Shown here: piece after piece, positions 61,225 through 64,000 of the stretch
Numbering within the stretch: the first letter of the stretch is position 1
How the letters are laid out: the number at the start of each line of letters is the position of its first letter
Assembly: GCF_035944355.1 (NCBI RefSeq)
Contig: NZ_DASZBH010000008.1
Span: 62,001-126,000 of the forward strand
Direction of reading: 5' to 3'
Source of the DNA: Frateuria_A sp035944355
Lineage (GTDB): Bacteria; Pseudomonadota; Gammaproteobacteria; Xanthomonadales; Rhodanobacteraceae
Length of the DNA: 64,000 nucleotides
Notes under the pieces: model-generated
Told to the model about the DNA's origin: nothing
The model's input: the letters and a program-made list of their open reading frames with translations, nothing else
Database searches by the model: none
Program-made: the position numbers and the translations under genes

Positions 61225-61901
61225 AGAAGCTGCCCTCCCGCATCGACGGCGTGTTGTTCGACCTCGACGGCACCCTGCTGGACAGCGCGCCGGACCTCTA
61301 CGCCGCACTGGTGCGCCAGTGCCGGGAGGAGGGCGTGCCCGTTCCGCCGTACGCGCCGGTGCGCGAGGTGGTCTCGCGCGGCTCCCGCGCGGTATTGCGT
61401 TGCGCCTTCGGGCACCTGGGCGAGCCGGCGGTCGAGGCCCGCGTGGAACGCTACCTCGCGCTCTACGAAGCGGTGATGGGCGAGGCTACCCGGCCTTTCG
61501 AAGGAGTGCTCGAACTGCTGGCCCAGCTCGAAGCCCGCGGCACGCGCTGGGGCATCGTCACCAACAAGCCCGGCTTCCTCACCGACGAACTGCTGCGGCG
61601 GATCGGCTGGGATGGCCGTGCCGCGGCGGTGGTAAGCGGCGACACCCTGCCGGTGAAGAAGCCCGATCCGGCGCCCGTGCGGCTGGCGTGCGAGCGTGCC
61701 GGCATCGAGCCGGCGCACAGCCTGTTCGTCGGCGACGACCGCCGGGACGTCCTGGCCGGAGCGGCGGCCGGGCTCTACACCGTGGCCGTCGCCTGGGGCT
61801 ACCTCGACGGCGGCGACCCGCGCGAATGGAGCGCCGATGCCGTGCTCGACACGCCACTGCAGTTCGCCCGCTGGCTGCACCACGGGCAGGCGGTCGCATG
61901 A
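61221..61901 (+). CDS. mupP: HAD phosphatase MupP (N-acetylmuramic acid 6-phosphate phosphatase), often annotated Gph
   Basis: This 226-aa HAD hydrolase has DxD nucleophile LFDLDGTLLDSAPDLY, motif II IVTNKPG, lysine motif KKPDPAP and LFVGDDRRDV. Generic annotation would be phosphoglycolate phosphatase, but the immediate position after ubiG and features such as VSRGSRAVLRCAFGHL and VVSGDTL match MupP of the peptidoglycan-recycling bypass (Pseudomonas PA3172 by synteny). It is translationally coupled to ubiG. The substrate assignment rests on synteny and recalled similarity. Confidence 0.8.
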   Translation: MKKLPSRIDGVLFDLDGTLLDSAPDLYAALVRQCREEGVPVPPYAPVREVVSRGSRAVLRCAFGHLGEPAVEARVERYLALYEAVMGEATRPFEGVLELLAQLEARGTRWGIVTNKPGFLTDELLRRIGWDGRAAAVVSGDTLPVKKPDPAPVRLACERAGIEPAHSLFVGDDRRDVLAGAAAGLYTVAVAWGYLDGGDPREWSADAVLDTPLQFARWLHHGQAVA

Positions 61902-62746
61902 TGGAAGGCAGCAGCGGCGCGCTGCAGAGCTACGTCGACAAATGGCTTGCCGCCCAGCCGGCCCAGCGCGTCGCGCTCGCCTTCGTCGACCCCGCGCGTC
62001 ACCCGGGGCACATTGCGCTGGCTGCGCTCGAGCAGGAGCTGCTCGGCGCGGCCTACGGCATCCGGGAGCCCCACGTGGCGGCCGCCAAGCTCAACTGGTG
62101 GGCCGAGGAGCTGGCGGGGGCGGCGCAAAGCGGCGGACGCCATCCGTTGACGCAGGTGTTGTTCGACGACGACCGTGCCGGCCGCATCGGCTCCGAGCGC
62201 TGGGTGGCTCCGGTGCTGGCCGCGATGGAGCAACTGGAGGAGGGCACCGCCTCCGACTTCGCCGGCCAGCTTGACGCCGCCTCGCCGCTGCACGGCGCGC
62301 TGGCCGCGTTGGAAACCGCCTGGTGGTTCGGCGAGGCGGCCTCGCCGCAGCGGGCGGCGCGGGTCGCCACGCTCGCCCACCTGGCGCACGCGCTGCGCCG
62401 GCTGGACGAGGATGCCGAACGCGACCGCCTGCCGCTGCCGATGGCCAATCTCGCCCGCCACGGGCTGAGCCGCAACGAGCTGCGCAAGCCGGGAGCGGCG
62501 CGCGATGCCGCCCTGCGCGAGCAACTGCGCGCCCTTGTCGCGGCATGGCGCGAGGCAGCCAGGCTGCCGGGGCCGCTCAGCGTGTTCCGCGCGCTCGAAT
62601 CGCGCGAGGGCGAACGCCTGGCGCGGCATGCCGCGGGTGCGGCCGAGCCGCTCCAGGCCTTGCAGCGCGCGCGGCCGTCCGGCATGGCAGGGACCTACGC
62701 CGCCTGGCAGGCGGCGCGGCGCTGGCAGCGCGCGGCCGGCAACTGA
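61898..62746 (+). CDS. Squalene/phytoene synthase-family protein (NDUFAF6-like)
   Basis: This 282-aa all-alpha protein has the SQS/PSY fold. Its two metal motifs are degenerate: the first region reads KLNWWAEELAGAA rather than a DxxxD pattern, and the second LRRLDEDAERDRLPLPM keeps part of the acids. This is the pattern of the NDUFAF6-like subgroup, which may not make carotenoids; a catalytic role is doubtful. ATGATG at 61898 overlaps the mupP stop by 4 bp. Confidence 0.75.
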   Translation: MMEGSSGALQSYVDKWLAAQPAQRVALAFVDPARHPGHIALAALEQELLGAAYGIREPHVAAAKLNWWAEELAGAAQSGGRHPLTQVLFDDDRAGRIGSERWVAPVLAAMEQLEEGTASDFAGQLDAASPLHGALAALETAWWFGEAASPQRAARVATLAHLAHALRRLDEDAERDRLPLPMANLARHGLSRNELRKPGAARDAALREQLRALVAAWREAARLPGPLSVFRALESREGERLARHAAGAAEPLQALQRARPSGMAGTYAAWQAARRWQRAAGN

Positions 62747-62869
62747 TTCGAACCGGGCGCAGGCTGGCGGGCGCAAACACAGCGTTTCCCCAACGTGCCT
62801 GTTGCCTCGGCGTCCGCTGCCCCAAAATAGGAGGCCGCACGGCGCCACCGCCTGCCGCAAGGAACCTCC

Positions 62870-63817
62870 ATGCATAGCCACGAGAACACCGCCCGCCTGC
62901 TGCCCGACGTCGCCACGCAGGCACAGCCGCATCTGGCCGGCGCGCTGGACTGGGTGGGCATGGACGGCATCGAGGTGCCGGTGCACTTCGATGCCGGCGA
63001 CGGTGCGGTCGCGCGCGCCAGCGCGCAGGTCGGCGCCTTCGTCAATCTCACCCGGCCGGACCGGCGCGGCATCCACATGTCGCGCCTGTACCTGCTGGTG
63101 GACCAGCACCTGGGCGCCAAGCCGCTGGATGCGGCGATGATCGAGGCGCTGCTGCGCGCCTTCCTGGAGTCGCACAAGGATCTTTCCGACCGCGCCCGCA
63201 TCAGCATCCGCTTCGACCACATGGTGCGCCGACCGGCGTTGCGCAGCGGCAACAGCGGCTGGCGGACCTACCCGGTATCGATCGAGGCCAGCCTGGGTAC
63301 CGACGGCTTCCAACTGGAACTGGGGACCGAGGTGGTCTATTCGTCCACCTGTCCGGCGTCCGCGGCGCTTTCGCGGCAGCTGATCCAGCAGCAATTCGCA
63401 CGCGACTTCGACGCCTCGCGCCCGCTGGACCATGCCGCGGTGCTCGCCTGGCTGGGCAGCGAGCAGGGCATCGTGGCCACGCCGCACGCACAGCGCAGCG
63501 TGGCGCGGTTGCTGGTGCGCCTGGCCGATGGCGTGGGCTTCGACCTGATATCGACGCTGGACCGCGTCGAGCAGGCGCTGGGTACGCCGGTGCAGACGGC
63601 GGTCAAGCGCGAGGACGAGCAGGCCTTCGCCCTGGCCAACGGCGGCAACCTGATGTTTTGCGAAGACGCGGCACGGCGCATCCAGAAGGCGCTGGATGCC
63701 GATCCGCGCATCGCCGATTTCCACCTGCGCCTGGAGCACCAGGAAAGCCTGCATCCGCACGACGCGGTGGCCTACGCCAGCAAGGGCGTGCCCGGCGGCT
63801 ACGGGCAGAACGGCTGA
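62870..63817 (+). CDS. folE2: GTP cyclohydrolase FolE2 (type IB)
   Basis: FolE2 is the zinc-independent enzyme that makes dihydroneopterin triphosphate from GTP for folate or queuosine synthesis. The 315-aa protein has LTRPDRRGIHMSRLYLLVDQ, the catalytic-cysteine region VYSSTCPASAALSRQ and FDLISTLDRVEQALGTPVQT. FolE2 commonly backs up FolE when zinc is short; no clear Zur box is visible in the 123-bp upstream gap. Confidence 0.93.
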   Translation: MHSHENTARLLPDVATQAQPHLAGALDWVGMDGIEVPVHFDAGDGAVARASAQVGAFVNLTRPDRRGIHMSRLYLLVDQHLGAKPLDAAMIEALLRAFLESHKDLSDRARISIRFDHMVRRPALRSGNSGWRTYPVSIEASLGTDGFQLELGTEVVYSSTCPASAALSRQLIQQQFARDFDASRPLDHAAVLAWLGSEQGIVATPHAQRSVARLLVRLADGVGFDLISTLDRVEQALGTPVQTAVKREDEQAFALANGGNLMFCEDAARRIQKALDADPRIADFHLRLEHQESLHPHDAVAYASKGVPGGYGQNG

Positions 63818-63901
63818 ACGGGCCAGGGATGCCGCCCCTGGGCACAAGCCTGGGGCGCCGGCAACGCATGCGGCCGCGCATCACGCAAAGTGTCACTTCG
63901 A

Positions 63902-64000
63902 ATGTTGGGTCGCGGGTGGTGGCTCTCCGTGCGCGTGCTGTCGGGCTGGCTCATCGTGGCCGCGGCCCGGTGCTCGCCGTCGCGGCAACGTGCAGTCAGT
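63902..64000 (+). CDS. Possible 5' end of a gene running past the window
   Basis: An ATG at 63902 opens MLGRGWWLSVRVLSGWLIVA followed by AARC, a signal- or anchor-like hydrophobic start, and stays open to the window end. With 33 codons and no good ribosome site, this is only a suggestion of an exported or membrane protein. Confidence 0.25.
   Translation, partial: MLGRGWWLSVRVLSGWLIVAAARCSPSRQRAVS

Overview
This is a GC-rich (about 65-70% by eye) gammaproteobacterial chromosome segment. Gene content and order point to the Xanthomonadales, most likely Rhodanobacteraceae (Rhodanobacter, Dyella, Luteibacter or Frateuria type): a pilJ-pilL-chpB-chpC twitching cluster, leuS-lptE-holA-nadD, dnaB-alr-radA, ypjD-ffh-rpsP-rimM-trmD-rplS, a FimX-like protein, and epmB/efp. 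The genus assignment is inference from synteny and protein style, not from a search.

Layout. 1-9.4 kb: end of the type IV pilus chemosensory (Pil-Chp) operon. 9.4-16.4 kb: rsmE, bioA, gspN, two IMPase-family phosphatases around nudE, mazG. 16.5-20.0 kb: small envelope proteins, a decayed sigma-factor-like remnant, a DUF4442 protein and the CnoX-type chaperedoxin. 20.1-23.7 kb: pqiA-pqiA-pqiB-pqiC (MCE lipid transport). 23.9-28.8 kb: leuS-lptE-holA-nadD. The usual continuation rsfS-rlmH appears only at 34.4-35.6 kb. The 5.5 kb between holds a GNAT gene, a nitronate monooxygenase gene, and a redox-repair module (Tat-exported MsrB, DipZ, ECF sigma, NrsF anti-sigma) whose divergent intergenic region carries two face-to-face copies of a SigF-type promoter motif. 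35.6-39.2 kb: stress-type genes (glycine-zipper protein, CsbD, zinc alcohol dehydrogenase, hemerythrin).

39.2-42.6 kb is compositionally different (rows as low as 43% GC) and carries the most interesting content: a stand-alone borosin-type peptide backbone N-methyltransferase followed by two small genes (71 and 88 aa). The two products align to each other without gaps and both end in a short hydrophobic-Pro-acidic segment. I read this as a split borosin RiPP cluster with two precursors. The next gene, a TPR-GGDEF protein, changes composition inside its reading frame, which suggests that the edge of the acquired segment lies there.

43.3-64.0 kb is core genome: Mut7-C and NUDIX genes, a DksA-like zinc finger, an aldo/keto reductase, dnaB-alr-radA, ypjD, ffh-rpsP-rimM-trmD-rplS, fimX, epmB/efp, and a TRZ/ATZ hydrolase-yciI-ubiG-mupP-SQS/PSY run, then folE2. 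Two intergenic regions (after dnaB and after ffh) hold facing arrays of a GGGGAAC heptamer. The window starts inside pilJ and ends just after folE2, possibly inside a further gene.
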